In this document: positions 32,402 to 44,447 of the stretch, piece after piece
How positions within the stretch are numbered: the first letter of the stretch is position 1
Layout: every line of letters begins with the position of its first letter
Assembly (NCBI GenBank): GCA_030142905.1
Contig: JASJOG010000299.1
Span: forward strand, 124,001-188,000
Direction of reading: 5' to 3'
DNA length: 64,000 nt
From: Heliopora coerulea
Taxonomy: Eukaryota; Cnidaria; Anthozoa; Scleralcyonacea; Helioporidae
Notes under the pieces: generated by a model
Database searches by the model: none
The model's input: only the letters and a program-made list of their open reading frames with translations
What the model was told of the DNA's origin: nothing
Made by a program: the position numbers and the translations under genes

Positions 32402-33809
32402 CAGTACTGCTCAGAAATAACCTAACAAAAACCGCGGGCAAGACGCGGTCATTTTGCGGCTCGGCTGCAGTCACCTTGCGGTTCACCTGCGGTCACTTTG
32501 CGGCTCGGCTGCGGTCATCTTGCGGCTCGGCTGCGGTTGCCTTTGCGGTCAATCAAAACCGCGTCTCACGAGACGCAGAAGTCGGGACTCGATCGGTGAC
32601 ATACGCTATTTTCCGAAGTTATGAGTCATCTACGATAACATTAAACGTGGTGACTTCTTTAACTGTGTTCTGTGTTGCAAATGGGAAAACGTTCGGAATT
32701 TACTAGGAATCGAATTGTTTCTCTGAAGTCTTCTGGTACATCGATCACTATAATTAGGAATATTCTCGAAGAAGAAGGAATAAAAATATCACGATCAGCT
32801 ATAAGCCTGTTCCTTTCACGGTATGAACGAAGTGGCAGTTTAGCTGATGCCAAACGTAGCGGAAGAAAGCCGATCTTAAGTGGCCGTGAAAGAGAATTTA
32901 TCGATGATAAAATGAAAAATAACGACGAGTTGACATCGTCCGAATTAAAACACCTTTTGAGCGACAAGATAGGTGTAAATGTCTCAAGTTCCACCGTTCG
33001 ACGTGTTAGACAAAACTTGGGGTGGAGGCGTGAGAAGGCAACATATTGCCAGCTCATTCGGGAACCCAACAAGATAAAACGGCTGTCCTTTTGTTGATTT
33101 CCTTGTTTTAAGTCGTATTTTACGATGGTTGACCATCCATGCGGTATAGAACAAAGACTGATTTATCGATTGCTTGGCTAAAAAACGAATGAGTCATATC
33201 ATATCGACTATTTTGAAATCCCACTGAGGTTAATTAACATACATGCAAATATTGCTCGCTGAGAAGCGGCTGCGGACCAAAAGCTCACTTCTGGTTATTT
33301 TTTAATCTTTTTCCTATTTAAACGTCGAAAGATATAGCTGATTCTGTCTTTAAGCGTACTTTGACGTAGTTTGCTACGTGTTGTTGACGATGGTTTGGAA
33401 TCTCGTCTTGGTAATACGTATGACAAATTGAGTTTCACCGTTAATACCTGACTACCCTGAGATTTTACGGTTATCTGGACTAAAATTCTTTCTTTTAAAC
33501 GTTACATAGAGTATTTCTGTACTGCAAACGAGTCAGTCATGCCTTTAAAACTATTTTGAGATTCCGCCAAGGGAATCATTGTCAAGCTGTAGAACAGTTT
33601 ATGAATCGCTAAACGTCGTATAGCGACTCATTACGAGATTCAGCGATGGCTGTGCGTTCCACCCGCCCGCAGACGCAGGAGAGACGCACATTGGACGCAG
33701 TATGGACGCAAACCGCACGCAGGACGGACGCAAAATGGACGCAGGACGGACGCGAACCGCACGCAGGACGGACGCAGACGCACTGTTAGGTTATTTCTAA
33801 GCAGTACTG
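32402..33809 (+). mobile_element. Tc1-type DNA transposon, internally deleted
   Basis: Near-identical 26-base terminal inverted repeats (starting CAGTACTGCTCAGAAATAAC; one mismatch) are flanked by TA on each side. The interrupted SINE body elsewhere reads cttcaaTAtatccaagc without the insert (32156 and 34052), so the insertion point and the TA duplication are certain. The length is 1408 bp. The inner edges carry GC-rich tandem words (gcggctcggctgcggtca left; ggacgcaggacggacgca right), unusual against the AT-rich surroundings. Only the N-terminal half of the transposase remains. Confidence 0.9.
32681..33097 (+). pseudogene. Tc1-type transposase, DNA-binding half only
   Basis: The normal protein (about 340 aa) binds the terminal repeats through paired-like helix-turn-helix domains and cuts with a DDE core. 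Here 138 codons encode MGKRSEFTRNRIVSLKSSG, a first HTH (SITIIRNILEEEGIKISRSAI), the GRKPILSGRE linker, a second HTH ending in TVRRVRQNLGW, and the block CQLIREPNKIKRL that normally precedes the first catalytic Asp. The frame stops at TGA 33095 and no DDE region follows before the right TIR. This is therefore a deletion derivative that could at most bind TIRs. The ATG at 32681 is preferred over 32672 because family members start MxKRxEL-like. Confidence 0.8.
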
Positions 33810-33811
33810 TA

Positions 33812-34090
33812 TATCCAAGCTTTCATGTTTCCTAAACATCAAACTGCTTCAATCATTATCAATATATAGTGGCTTCCGCTTAGGTCGCACATATATATAT
33901 CGAATTTGCGACTTAGCTCGCCATCTGAGTCTCGGTAGCTCAATGGTTAGAGCGTCTAACCGGTCATCAGAAGGTTGCGGGTTCGATCCCCGTCTGGGGC
34001 TCAGATATCATTTTCTGAGTATCGAGCTTGAAGATCGTTCATCTACTTCAATATATCCAAGCTCTCATGTTTCCTAAACAAGAAATTATT
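33812..34090 (+). repeat. Continuation of the split SINE unit
   Basis: This is the SINE body and complete tRNA-like head (33927-34002, same cloverleaf as 31741), then body to about 34078. It is the half displaced from 32400 by the Tc1-type insertion. Confidence 0.8.
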
Positions 34091-35155
34091 TGTGAAAAGA
34101 CGACAGAACTGCAAGCTAATCTATCGTTCTCTACCTTTGCACTTGTCAATTATATTTCAGTAAAACCATATTTCAGTAAAGCCCGTTCACACTGTAATAT
34201 TTTGGGCACAGCACCAACATATACAGAGGACCTCGGCAAGGCTAAATTTTTAGGAATGGGAACGAAATTTTGATAAAGTCTGCACCGCCCAACAATAGCG
34301 TCAACCATGCCAAAATTTCAGCCGTGCCCTGTCCAAAATATTAACAGTGTAATCGGGGTTATAATTAACTACTTATTCACCTCGCTTATTTCGTCTGTAT
34401 TAGTGAAATATCGGACCCCTGTTTTAGCAAGGACCGAGACGAGCGCAGCCAGTTGAGGTCCGTACTTAAAAACATCTGTCCTATATTTCACTAGTACAGA
34501 CCTCACGTTAGGTCGATTATTAGTAAATATTTATCTCAAGTCATAAACCAGGACACCTGAACATAACGTTTAGATGTAAAATCGAGAAACGTGAATTCAG
34601 TAATCGAAACTTAATTCACTTGAATGACTATGCAAAGCCGAAAACAAGTCACGTTTACAGTTGTCCAAATGTTCCTAATTCCAAAAGATTAGCAAGTATT
34701 TTTGATATCATTCGAGCCACACTCACGTGAAGTAATTCTCTAGATATTTCCCAGGTCGTTTCCCTGCAGAAATTCCTGTACTTCGAAAAAGTTTCCACAC
34801 ATGGTCGATGTTTGACTCGATATTGGCCGAGGTCGCACTGTAAAATAAAATAAGGCATTGAGCGCTTGGGAACAAGGTTCGCCTTGCGTCTTCTTTCACC
34901 ATTAGCTAGCATCGGTTTGTACCAGGCAGAGCTTGCTATCACTTGGAGTAAGTTTGAACTAGTACACATTTTGAGGCAAGCATTCTTTCCCATGCGGCTT
35001 CGTTTTCCCGCTACAACAAGCCGTTGCAAGTTAGTTCTTATAGAAACAATATTTTTTAATTTGTAATGTAACTGTTTGAAATTGAAATGCTATTTATTCT
35101 TTAACATTTATCATTTATCATTATCTTTTATTATTTGTCATTTATTGTTCACTAT
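34091..35155. other. Intergenic; no recognised gene
   Basis: A - strand frame of 124 codons (34655-35029) has no known motif. An extragenic origin is more likely than a gene. Confidence 0.4.
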
Positions 35156-36140
35156 TTACCAAGATCATTATCATTATCACTATCACTATCACTACCATTA
35201 CCACTATCATTACCACTATCATTACCATTATCAACACATTACCATTATCATTATAATTAACATTATCACTACCATGATAATTACCATTATCATTAGTATT
35301 ATTGTTACCTTATCATCACCATTACCATTATCATCATTATCATTATCTTTACTATTACCATTATTATTACCATTACCATTATTATTACCATTACCATTGT
35401 CATTATCATTATCACTACCATTACTATTATGATTTCCATTTTTATTATCATAACCATCACCATTATCATCACCATTACCATTACTACCACTAACATTACC
35501 ACCACCACTACCATAACCATTATTATTACTATTACCATTATCATTCCCCTTATCGTTACCATTACCATCACCATTAATACCATTACCATTACTATTACCA
35601 TTGTAATCATCATTACATTCATCTTTATCATCACTGTTATCATTACCATTATTGTTACCATTACCATTATCATTATCATTACCATCATCATTACCATTAT
35701 CATTACAATTATTACCATTATCATTACCATTATCATTATTATTACTATTATTATTACCGGTATCATTATCATTGCCATTATCATTATCATCATCATTACC
35801 ATTATCATTACGATTATTATTACCATCATCATTACAATTATAAATACTATTAGCATTATCATTACCATTACAATTACCTTTATCATTACGATTATCATTA
35901 CCATCATCATTACAATTATCATTACCACCATCATCACAATTATCATTACCATCATCATTACAATTATCATTACCATCATCATTACAATTATCATTACCAT
36001 CATCATTACAATTATCATTACCATCATCATTACTATTAGCATTATCATTACCATTAGCATTACCATTACCATTACTATCATCACTACCATTATTATTACC
36101 ATTATTACCATTGCCATGATCATTACTATTACCATTATTT
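35156..36140 (+). repeat. ATTACC/ATTATC satellite, nearly G-free on the + strand
   Basis: About 980 bases consist of ATTACCATTATC-type words with very few G on the + strand. Open frames on both strands (runs of Ile/Thr/Leu/Pro, or Asn/Gly/Asp) are composition artefacts. Confidence 0.9.
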
Positions 36141-37818
36141 AAACTTATAAGAGTACAGTTTAGCGGATGCAGACAAGCCGCTAACCTCTGAGGAATAGAG
36201 TTTGAGTTATAACTACAGTTAGAATAAGGTTCAGGGTTAGGAATTGGGATATGGCCAGGGTTAGGGACGACCGCGACCAAATTTATAATACTGTTAAGTA
36301 ATACTTAAAAATGAAATCTTGCTAATATACTTTACCAGTATCTGTAATGCGAGACCAACATCCGCTCTCAAACATCTCCACCAAACCTCTGATCAATTAA
36401 AAACATCACTTCATAAACATATAATGCCTTGGCCTTGTTATGGCGAAAAGAAATGCATGAAACAAATTGAAGAATAAAAAAATATATTGTAAATTTGTAA
36501 GTTAACTACCATATATCCTCTACTTAGCCCCCAGTCTTCTAATACCCTCCCAGTTCAGAAGAGCAGAAATATGAGCACTAAGCGACAACCTTCCACGAAG
36601 AAACACGTTCATTTAATTGAAAGTCGGTATATTAACAAGCGTCAGTGTAATATATTTATATTATAAAATTTGTTACGCATGCAGTGATTATTCAGTTACC
36701 ATGTTTATATACGGCTATGCGAACACGGTTATGACATCAGACGCCGCTTAACGCCAGAATTTGTTCTTGGTGCCAAGAGGAACTTCAGATTGTTCTACGA
36801 ACTTGTAAGAAGAACTTACGACTTGACAATGAAAATAAAGTTGGTTATTCACAATTATTATCAATTAGTTCTTTGCCTATTTTATAAGAGAAACAGAAAC
36901 TGTTTTGTTGTGTTTATGTAGCCTGATGCAACCACTCGGAGAGTTTGGAAGAGTTTTCAAGCTGCCGTTTAAACCCTCGACCTTCGGTCTCGGACGTACA
37001 CAACAGCTTTTGATTTTTCCCAATCCTCTTCTCGTGCTGCACCGGGCTATATAAACACGCAAAACAGTTTCTATTTCTTTATCATTATAAATTACATTTT
37101 ATCACAAATGTAAGCACAATAGAAGTCTTAAGTTTACTAAATGGTGTTTCGATGTCATCTTAACATCACTATCAAGTTTTAGTGATAAAAATTACAAGTC
37201 GGTTGATTTATACAGAGTTGATGACGCATAAATCAAACTGAATCATCTTCGGACAAATCCATGTACTGAAATTACTGAACTATACGTTACAAATAACTTC
37301 GAATTAACCAGTTCGAATTTGACGTAAGGAGTTTTTATGCACGCGGTGTAGTTAAAGCAAAATACCGTAACCGCTCGATCGAGCCCTTCATCTCTATTAA
37401 GGCTTCGCTTTCTAATGACCCCCACTGCAGAACTTCAAGTTTTCAAAAAGCCTCCTCTCTACTAAGACCTTTCCAGAACAAAAGCACAAAAAAGATAGCG
37501 ACTTACGACTGGTTAGAATCTCACTATATTCTAGATCTCAACATTTCCAACTTCCAAATTTATATGGGACAGTTTTAGTACTTTCTTATCAAGTTCTGTT
37601 TTCAGTATATCAATAATGGTTCTTGACTTGGACATCGCACAATGTTCCTGGAGTAACAAGTCCATCTTCAAACATACACTTCAGTAAAAACACATTTTTA
37701 TGAGCCTGAATTTGTTTCGGCTTCAAGATTGCACGTGACAAATACATGAAAGCTATCATCCTATTTATTATAGCTGGACAGCATTTGAGAAAAAATCGTG
37801 TCTTCGTCTTTCACATCC
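36141..37818. other. Intergenic; no recognised gene
   Basis: No coding, RNA or mobile-element signal is recognised. A low-complexity edge of telomere-like 'agggttagg' words appears at 36228-36265. Confidence 0.45.
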
Positions 37819-38050
37819 GGGGGTGCTGGTGGCACAATGGCAGTGCACGTGTCTCTCACGTCTGTGACCAGGGTTCGACCTCGGATCCATGCAGTTATCT
37901 GATTAAAGTTACCTTGGTCACATCTGAGAAGAGTGTTGTTAAATCTGTCTCTACCAAGCATCGCAGGTTTTCTCTGGGTACTCCGGTTTCCTCCAACAGT
38001 AACACTGAACCCATGAGAGGTGGACCTTACTGCACCTCTAGACAGAACAG
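37819..38050 (+). repeat. Second SINE family, + strand copy
   Basis: The tRNA-like head has A box GGTGGCACAATGGCAGTGC and B box GGGTTCGACC. It is followed by the body ending in 'ctgggtactccggtttcctc' that also occurs inverted at 28450. Confidence 0.65.
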
Positions 38051-38713
38051 CTCAGATGGCTGACAGGGTTATCCAGTATAAATAAAGGTACTTTTAAATA
38101 AGTTCCCCTCTCTATTATCCCAATCTCTATTAGCCCTCCCTCTCTAATAATCCTCTCGTCTAGAAGGTCTGAAAATAAATAAGCGCCCCAGGGGCTTAAC
38201 AGAGCGTTTAAAGTAACAGTGGTTTCCTTGTGGTTTAATTAAATAGAAACATATTTGAGTTATGTCACTCAAAAAACTGACTACTGTATAATGCACACCT
38301 TTCTCGGAAATTTTTTCATATCAACCCTGCGAAGTATCTTGATGAACTGTTCAAAAGTATTCGGTGGCACAAGACCAATGATTTTGATTTGATTACTACT
38401 ATGATTTGCTTATACTATGACCATGATTGATTGTGAGATGATTATGCGTACAGGGGTATGACTATGACTGGGTATTATTACAAGTTTAGGTTACATACGT
38501 TTTTAATAACACGAACGTGAAACATCAAAGAGTGAACTGAATCAAGCAAGGATTTTGATAATAATGAAGATTGTAATGACATTAACTACTGCAGTGATAA
38601 TGACAATATTTATGATGACAAACGATGATGAAAAGACAATGACAAGAATGATAACTTATCTTAAGATGATAGATCAATGATCGTCAAGCCCTATACTCAG
38701 AAAAACGATTTCT

Positions 38714-38990
38714 GAGCTCCCGACGGGGATCAAACCCACAGCTTTATGATGACCAATAAGACGCTCTAACCATTGAGCTAACAAGACTCAGATGGTGAGC
38801 CAAAGTGCAAGTTGGACATATATGTGCGACCTAAGCGGAAGCCACTACATATTGATAATGATGGATGAAGTTTGTATGTTAGATATATGACAGCTTGGAA
38901 ATATCATAAGATGATAGATGAATGATCGCAAAGCCCTATATTCAGAAAAACAATTTCTGAGCCCCAGACGGAGGGGGGGGGGGGACTTTT
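38714..38990 (-). repeat. tRNA-SINE dimer ending in a poly-G run
   Basis: The complete head is at 38714-38789. The body (cctaagcggaagccacta) matches the 31.7-kb family. A second head starts at about 38957 but is cut by a run of 14 G (38971-38984), possibly a polymerase-slippage or assembly artefact. Confidence 0.65.
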
Positions 38991-40690
38991 TCAGCATTTA
39001 TGAGTCCATGAGGTCATTTGCACAAATTTCAGACATTGCCAATGGCATCAAGAATGACTAAACAACTTAGCAGGTAAACCTGACCAGGTTACTTCGTCGT
39101 TATCATGACTAATGAGCAATGATATCTACTACTCTATACAACAATTTTTAATGTAACATGTAGGTGATGTAGCCACAACAAATTTTGCTAAATATCATGC
39201 ACAAATAGGATAGCATTTTACACACAGCATTTTGTAGAACATATGTTGCATTAAAATTCTTTTTTAAAACCAACCTTACACTCAGAAGATCTACAGCTGC
39301 AGTGTTTCCCCAAAGCAACTTCATAGTAGCCACCTGTTATTCCTGCCCTTGACAAAGCTTGTGTACCACTATGACTTAAATTATTCATCAGAAAATAAAC
39401 TCCTAGCTGGCTGCTGTGCTATATCAACAGCTTATCAGTGATCTGCTATAGTAATTTTGCATGTATACAGAGATGTAGCCAGCCAAATATGAGTGCCAGG
39501 TAAAAAATATCCTGATGCGTTAACTTTGGGTGAAGTAACAACCGGAAATATACGAAAAGGTGGGGAATGAGGTCCTTAATTGGGAATTTTTGTAAAATTG
39601 GCACCCTAAGTCAATATAACAGGGAATTTCTAGCACTTTCAGTAGAGATTCAATTAAACTTACTAATACTCTGCTATTTTAGGAAAATGGCTGTACACCT
39701 TTGCACTAAATCCAGAATCAAATTTAGTCTTTCCAGCAGTTAAGACACTAGCTACTTAGCAACAAGTCTTGGTGAGGAATGCCATATAAGAATCCTGTGA
39801 AATTTTGCTTGTTTACACTAATTTCAGTCCTCATCTCCGAGCTTGATGAATGATGAATTAAATTACAATGTTGTCTGTCTTACCAAAACTGTATATTTCA
39901 TTATGTTTGGGCTAAAAATGTGCCACATAAGATTGATAAAATTACCCTGAGTACCAGGCACTTAGAATTTGTGCTGGATTGGGATGTTCCCCCTTGGAAT
40001 GGCTACATCCCTGGTGTTCTACATGGTCATTCCAGTGGTTTTGACTTGAAAATGGTGCCCTTCACTAGAAAAATGTCCCCATGACTAGGTTGAAATGCTC
40101 TTTTGTTCATCTTAGGGAGGGTGACCTTTTTACATTGTAAATCCTGGAGGAAACACTAAACTGCAGTGTATTTTTTAACATAAACACAGTTTGATATCCC
40201 TACATCACAGACTCAGTCTCCACAAAAGAACATTCTCACTTCAGTACTGCCTTACTACCTAGTAAATTTTATTTGTCATCAGCTTTTGCATCCTAAAGGA
40301 CCTTTGGACTGCTAATAAAAGCTTGTTGATATACCGTACCTCCCATCCAATTATTTGTGTCTATTTACAGTGTCGGTGGCTCCAGGGCCCCAAAACTTTT
40401 TCATGTTGCCATGCTCAGGATAATGATAGGATTGGGGGACAAAAACTGAACCTACCAGGATAGTAAAATTTTAACACTTCAGCTACTGTACTAGCAGATA
40501 ATTATGGCCTGATAACCACTGGCACATACTTAATTGTTCTGAATTGGTTTCTAATTAGGAAATATGAGTAGAGATTAAAAAATTCCTTTTTGGTTACATT
40601 CCCAGAGATTACTTTACAAGTATGCAACAAAGTCAAGCTCAGTCTCAACTCAGTCAAGGTTTCATCCAGACTTCAGTTTTATGGGTGAAG
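38991..40690. other. Intergenic; no recognised gene
   Basis: This AT-rich DNA lies on the 3' side of the WASHC5 fragment. I looked here for the next expected WASHC5 exon (YLDDLxEGVYIQQTLE region) on the - strand and did not find it. Confidence 0.5.
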
Positions 40691-40929
40691 TTTCAAAATT
40701 ACCTCTGTAAAATAAATATTTTTATCTTTATCACAGAAAAAGGTTAATGGCTTTGACCTGAACTGAGTCAGAACATTTTTACAAATATTGCAAAATTGTC
40801 ATTGCTCCTTTAAGAAATACAGAGGGAACTACAGTATTTGGTATTCTGCCAGGTAGCTAACATTGCTGTCCAACATACTAATACTGCTGCATTAAAGTTT
40901 GAAAACTTGTACACATGTACTTACTGTAC

Positions 40930-41036
40930 CTGTTCAGGATGGTGATGCATTTCTAAACACTTTCAAATGCAAGGAAAAATCATGTCAATATGTCAATATG
41001 GTTTTCCCTGCATACTGAATCAAGCTCTTGAAGTTC
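40930..41036 (-). pseudogene. WASHC5: WASHC5 (strumpellin) exon, duplicate copy A
   Basis: Strumpellin is a core subunit of the endosomal WASH complex, which activates Arp2/3. This 107-base exon reads ELQELDSVCRENHIDILT then FFLAFESV and ITILNR. It follows the vertebrate pattern ELQDLDEEFRENN..RFYLAFQSVHKYIVDLNR at full length, but with TGA in place of the Arg before FFLAF and TAG in place of the His. The donor gtacagtaag is kept; the acceptor AG is lost. Confidence 0.7.
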
Positions 41037-41429
41037 GTGAATTTATAAGATGAGAAAAAACAAATTTAATTTTAAAAAAATTAGATTCTGGATAATGTAC
41101 AAAAAAGGAATCATAACATACCACATTAATGCATATAAGCACATATTTATGTTAGGTAATGGTCACCCAGCAATCTTCTGTAAATCTTCTTTAGTACCAA
41201 ATAGCTAGAATACTTTTACAAAAATGCTGCTTCTTCACATGAACTGCAAAATACAGCTGGTGAGAAATTGAGTGTAAGATAAATACTTTTATTATTATCA
41301 CAGAAAAGTTCAATGGTCTTGACCTGAACTGAGTCTGAAGATTTCTACAAATAATATTGCAAAACTGTTGCCACTAGTTTAGAAAATAAAGAGGAAACTA
41401 TAGTTTGAAAATTTGCATACTTACTGTAC

Positions 41430-41528
41430 CTGTTCAGATCAGTGATATGTTTGTAAATGCTTTCAAAGGCAAGGAAAAATCTTCTCAATATGGTTTTCCC
41501 TGAATTTTTGATCAAGCTCTTGAAGCTC
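41430..41528 (-). pseudogene. WASHC5: WASHC5 (strumpellin) exon, duplicate copy B
   Basis: Both splice sites are kept (attacttcag| and |gtacagtaag). ELQELDQKFRENHIE is in one frame and RFFLAFESIYKHITDLNR in another, because 8 bases are missing between them relative to copy A. The residues resemble the vertebrate protein more than copy A does, but the shift kills the frame. Confidence 0.7.
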
Positions 41529-41710
41529 CTGAAGTAATAAAATGGGTGAAAATCAAATAAAAGAAAATTACATCTAGATAACGTACAAAGGAGTCAAATT
41601 GATATCACATTGATGAGGACACGTAAGAGGACATATTTACATTGATTTATGGTCACCTAGCACAATCTTCTGTAAACTTTTTGAAGTGCCAAATAGCCTA
41701 GAAAATGTCT

Positions 41711-42929
41711 GCAACAACAACACTACTCCACATGGATTGTACACAACAGTGAGTGAAACTGCAGTTTAATAGACTCCCATGGGTCAATGACGTACACCAC
41801 GAGCTGTGTGAAAATTTTATCACAAAATAATGAGGCAACATGTAAAGCATGAAAATGTTGGAAAAGACGACATAAGAACTGAGTAAGATTCAATGTTAGA
41901 TTCAAATATATGTGCTAGACTCAATGTTAGATTCAATTCAAAGATTCAATGTAAGATTCAAAGTAAGATTCATGTTATAAATTAGTGTAAGGATTGGCAT
42001 TGCCATAGCAACTTTGGTCAAAACAGCAGTAGAGGTTGGCAATAAATCAATGTTGAAGTTTTGCCCAGGTACACAAATATTTGGAATTAATTTGAATTAC
42101 TCAAAGAACTGTTCTTCTGATAAGTTGAGATACTGTTTTCACATACAATATTCTAAGAAGTACAAATTGCACTAAGATTGTCACATTCCAGTCTTCAGTG
42201 ATGATTTCATCACTGTATTTCATTTACATTCAGTGGTACCTTGTGTACCTCTATGCCAAAAATTAATCACAGTAAACCTCTGGCATGCTCCTGTTTCCTG
42301 ATCACAGCTTCTCCATGATTCTCAACATTGTTTTTGTATGTACAGGGTAGTGCATGCAACCATTCAAGTGTTTTTGAGTGAAAGAAAGTACATTCTACTT
42401 CGACCAATTTCTTTGTGTTTTTTAACTTGAATATTGACATTTCAAGATGTTTTTCATCAGGTTACTGTATGTTTCTTAATCTCATCTCAAACATTGATCA
42501 GGGCTCACAATCAAGTTCTTGTGTCCTGGTGGGATCTTCCCACGTATCATGCAGCAAAATTTGGAAGCAATTGTCAACTAATAGGTAAAATATTATTTTA
42601 TATTAAAATTTGAAAAGCTTGATACAGCTACAAGTGAACAATGCAATCAGAACGCCTCTGTACTTTTATCTAATAGCGCTAAGAAGAAACAGGCCTAATT
42701 TTTTCAAAACGTTGCACCCTCGTCTTGGAGCGCAAATACAAATGCACGGTGTGAGGAAAGTTGTAGAAGTTCAACAAGTGAAATGCAAGACGTCATTGAT
42801 GGCCATTTTACAAAACCCAATAAAAAGGCCGAAAAACTTTTATAATTTCGCAAAAAACACTTGTCAGTACGTTCTGGTAACAGTTAGATCCGAGAGTATT
42901 ATCAGGCTAATTTAACTCCACGCACTTAC
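41711..42929 (-). other. Intron-like gap between WASHC5 exon remnants
   Basis: No exon or repeat is clearly recognised. It starts downstream of a good donor (ACCG|gtaagt) on the - strand. Confidence 0.45.
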
Positions 42930-43151
42930 CGGTTTTTACGTCGATTTTCGCTTCGCAGAATTCAGTTCCACGGAAGTACGAAAAGTCGGTCAAAACGCCG
43001 CCGCCATACTTTTATTATCAAGACGGAATTCGGGCAGAATGAAATCCGACAAACGCAAAAGTTCAGCGATGATTGCATTTCCTCTGCCCAGTAACTTTAA
43101 CTTTAACAACGTTTGACCACAAAGATTATTTTCTACAAGGAAGTCCACCAT
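42930..43151 (-). pseudogene. WASHC5: WASHC5 (strumpellin) first coding exon
   Basis: It starts [13 protein letters not shown] and continues [14 protein letters not shown], clearly the strumpellin N-terminus (vertebrate MLDFLAENNLCGQ ... [14 protein letters not shown]). After EFRLDN a one-base shift near 43011 changes frame. The homologous KYGG..TDFSYFRGTEFCEAKIDVK then runs to the donor at 42930|gtaagt. With both downstream exon copies damaged and no later exon found between 36 and 41 kb, this is best read as a truncated, unprocessed WASHC5 pseudogene. A live gene with assembly errors is less likely. Expected full length is about 1,160 residues; fewer than 120 are represented. Confidence 0.75.
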
Positions 43152-43349
43152 TTTGAAAATGATGTCTGAAATTACCTCACGTGAAGTAGGTTTGTAAGCA
43201 CCTTTCGGAAAGTATCGTTGAATGATCGTTTAACGACGGTTGCTTCAGCTCACGACTCATTTACACGTTATGATTGTCGCTGTTCGCGCTCGGGCCAACC
43301 GTTTGATTTGTTGGGATGATCTCGGGTAAACTAAGATAGGAATTCGTTT
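43152..43349. other. 5' flank of the WASHC5 fragment
   Basis: If copied with its promoter, this would be upstream sequence of the gene. No TATA-like or Inr element can be singled out. Confidence 0.35.
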
Positions 43350-43486
43350 AAAAGGTTAGTAGACTACCAAATTTATGATAAAGAATTCTATTGTTTTAAG
43401 CTATAGCCCTTCGTCAGAGAGTGAAAATTCCATAGCCAGAAACATTGGAATTCTTTATCATAAATTCGGCAGTCTACCAACCTTTT
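43350..43486. repeat. Inverted repeat around a decayed hammerhead-like core
   Basis: Arms 43350-43388 and 43448-43486 (aaaggttagtagactacc ... ggcagtctaccaacctttt) enclose a - strand CUGACGA at 43411-43417. AAAAC stands in place of GAAAC, and helix I bases UCU/AGA still pair (43387-43420). Confidence 0.6.
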
Positions 43487-44447
43487 AACTTTTTGTGCTG
43501 TTTTATACTGCCCACGCAGCATCCCATTTTTATATCACTGTCTAGAAATCTTTTCGCCTGAACAAATTGGGTATTTTTTAATTTTTTTTTTAACTGAATT
43601 GAACTCTGTTTTTTTCCTCGCCCGTAGTAGAGCCAAGAGATTTTGGGTTTTTTTTTTAATTGGTGTTTCTTTGCAAGTTATCTTTTCCAGGATAAGGCAC
43701 TGTGGCGATATATTTAAGTGACCTCAAACAGCGTGGCAACAAAATATTTAGGGGGGAAAACATAGTTTTGTAACAGTGAAGACGTTTGACAAAGTGAAGA
43801 AATAAATTTATGTTTACAATCTGAAGGTAAATCCATCACAGGCACCAATTGGCTACTACGGGACGCTTTTCTCAAGTGCCGCAACATACTGCGTGTTTGG
43901 ATGACAGTACCCAAAAACGAAAGTGCATTTTGGTGTTTCTTAAATTGCATTCAAACCCTCAGCAGTTTTTACCTTTTGTAGAGAGAAAACCAACATAGCT
44001 GAGAAATTCTTTTACAATTTTTCAATTTGGTACATTCACTTTGAAGATATATCACTTTAAGTAGGCCTATTTAAGTGAAAATGTAAATATTTACTTTTGC
44101 TACCATTTGTTGTTGCAAGAAGATCGGCTCTTGTAGCCTAATGTATGTAAGGATCCATTAACACGATATGATTATTGTAAACATTTTATCCTGGGTTATG
44201 TGATGTTTGTAATGTTTTTGTTCGCTCCCAAAACGCAACTGCCTCGTTTATTACTCCCTAGTCACGTGTCTAGTTGTATCCCGTGGTTTAATGTAATAAC
44301 GTAGGATACTACAGTGTTGTCCCATAGGTACGATTCGTGCTTGCTTTCATTCGCTCGCCAAAGTAGCAATACGTCCGGGAGACTTCAGTGTGCAGTGTCC
44401 GGTAAGAAAACAAACACATGTTAACCCAAACTCGCCTATTATATATA
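43487..44447. other. Intergenic; no recognised gene
   Basis: T-rich runs occur at 43573-43660. No motif-bearing frame is seen. Confidence 0.45.

Larger units (their letters stand above)
40700..41710. repeat. Tandem duplication of about 0.5 kb
   Basis: About 40700-41235 and 41260-41710 are diverged direct copies sharing many phrases, such as 'gacctgaactgagtc', 'ttactgtacctgttcag', 'gcaaggaaaaatc' and 'caatcttctgtaaa'. Each contains one copy of a WASHC5 exon on the - strand. Confidence 0.75.

Noticed and set aside
35076..36280. Long open frames on both strands (up to 349 codons, Asn/Gly/Asp-rich or Ile/Thr-rich)
   Set aside because: They are translations of the ATTACC satellite, and every frame is open because the repeat lacks stop words.
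38971..38984. Run of 14 G as a G-quadruplex element
   Set aside because: It is a single homopolymer run at the truncated end of a SINE, more likely slippage or assembly error.
41640..41720. An extra WASHC5 exon in the conserved stretch 'tttacagaagattgtgctag'
   Set aside because: It is conserved between the two duplicate units, but its translation matches nothing I know of strumpellin. Probably duplicated intron.
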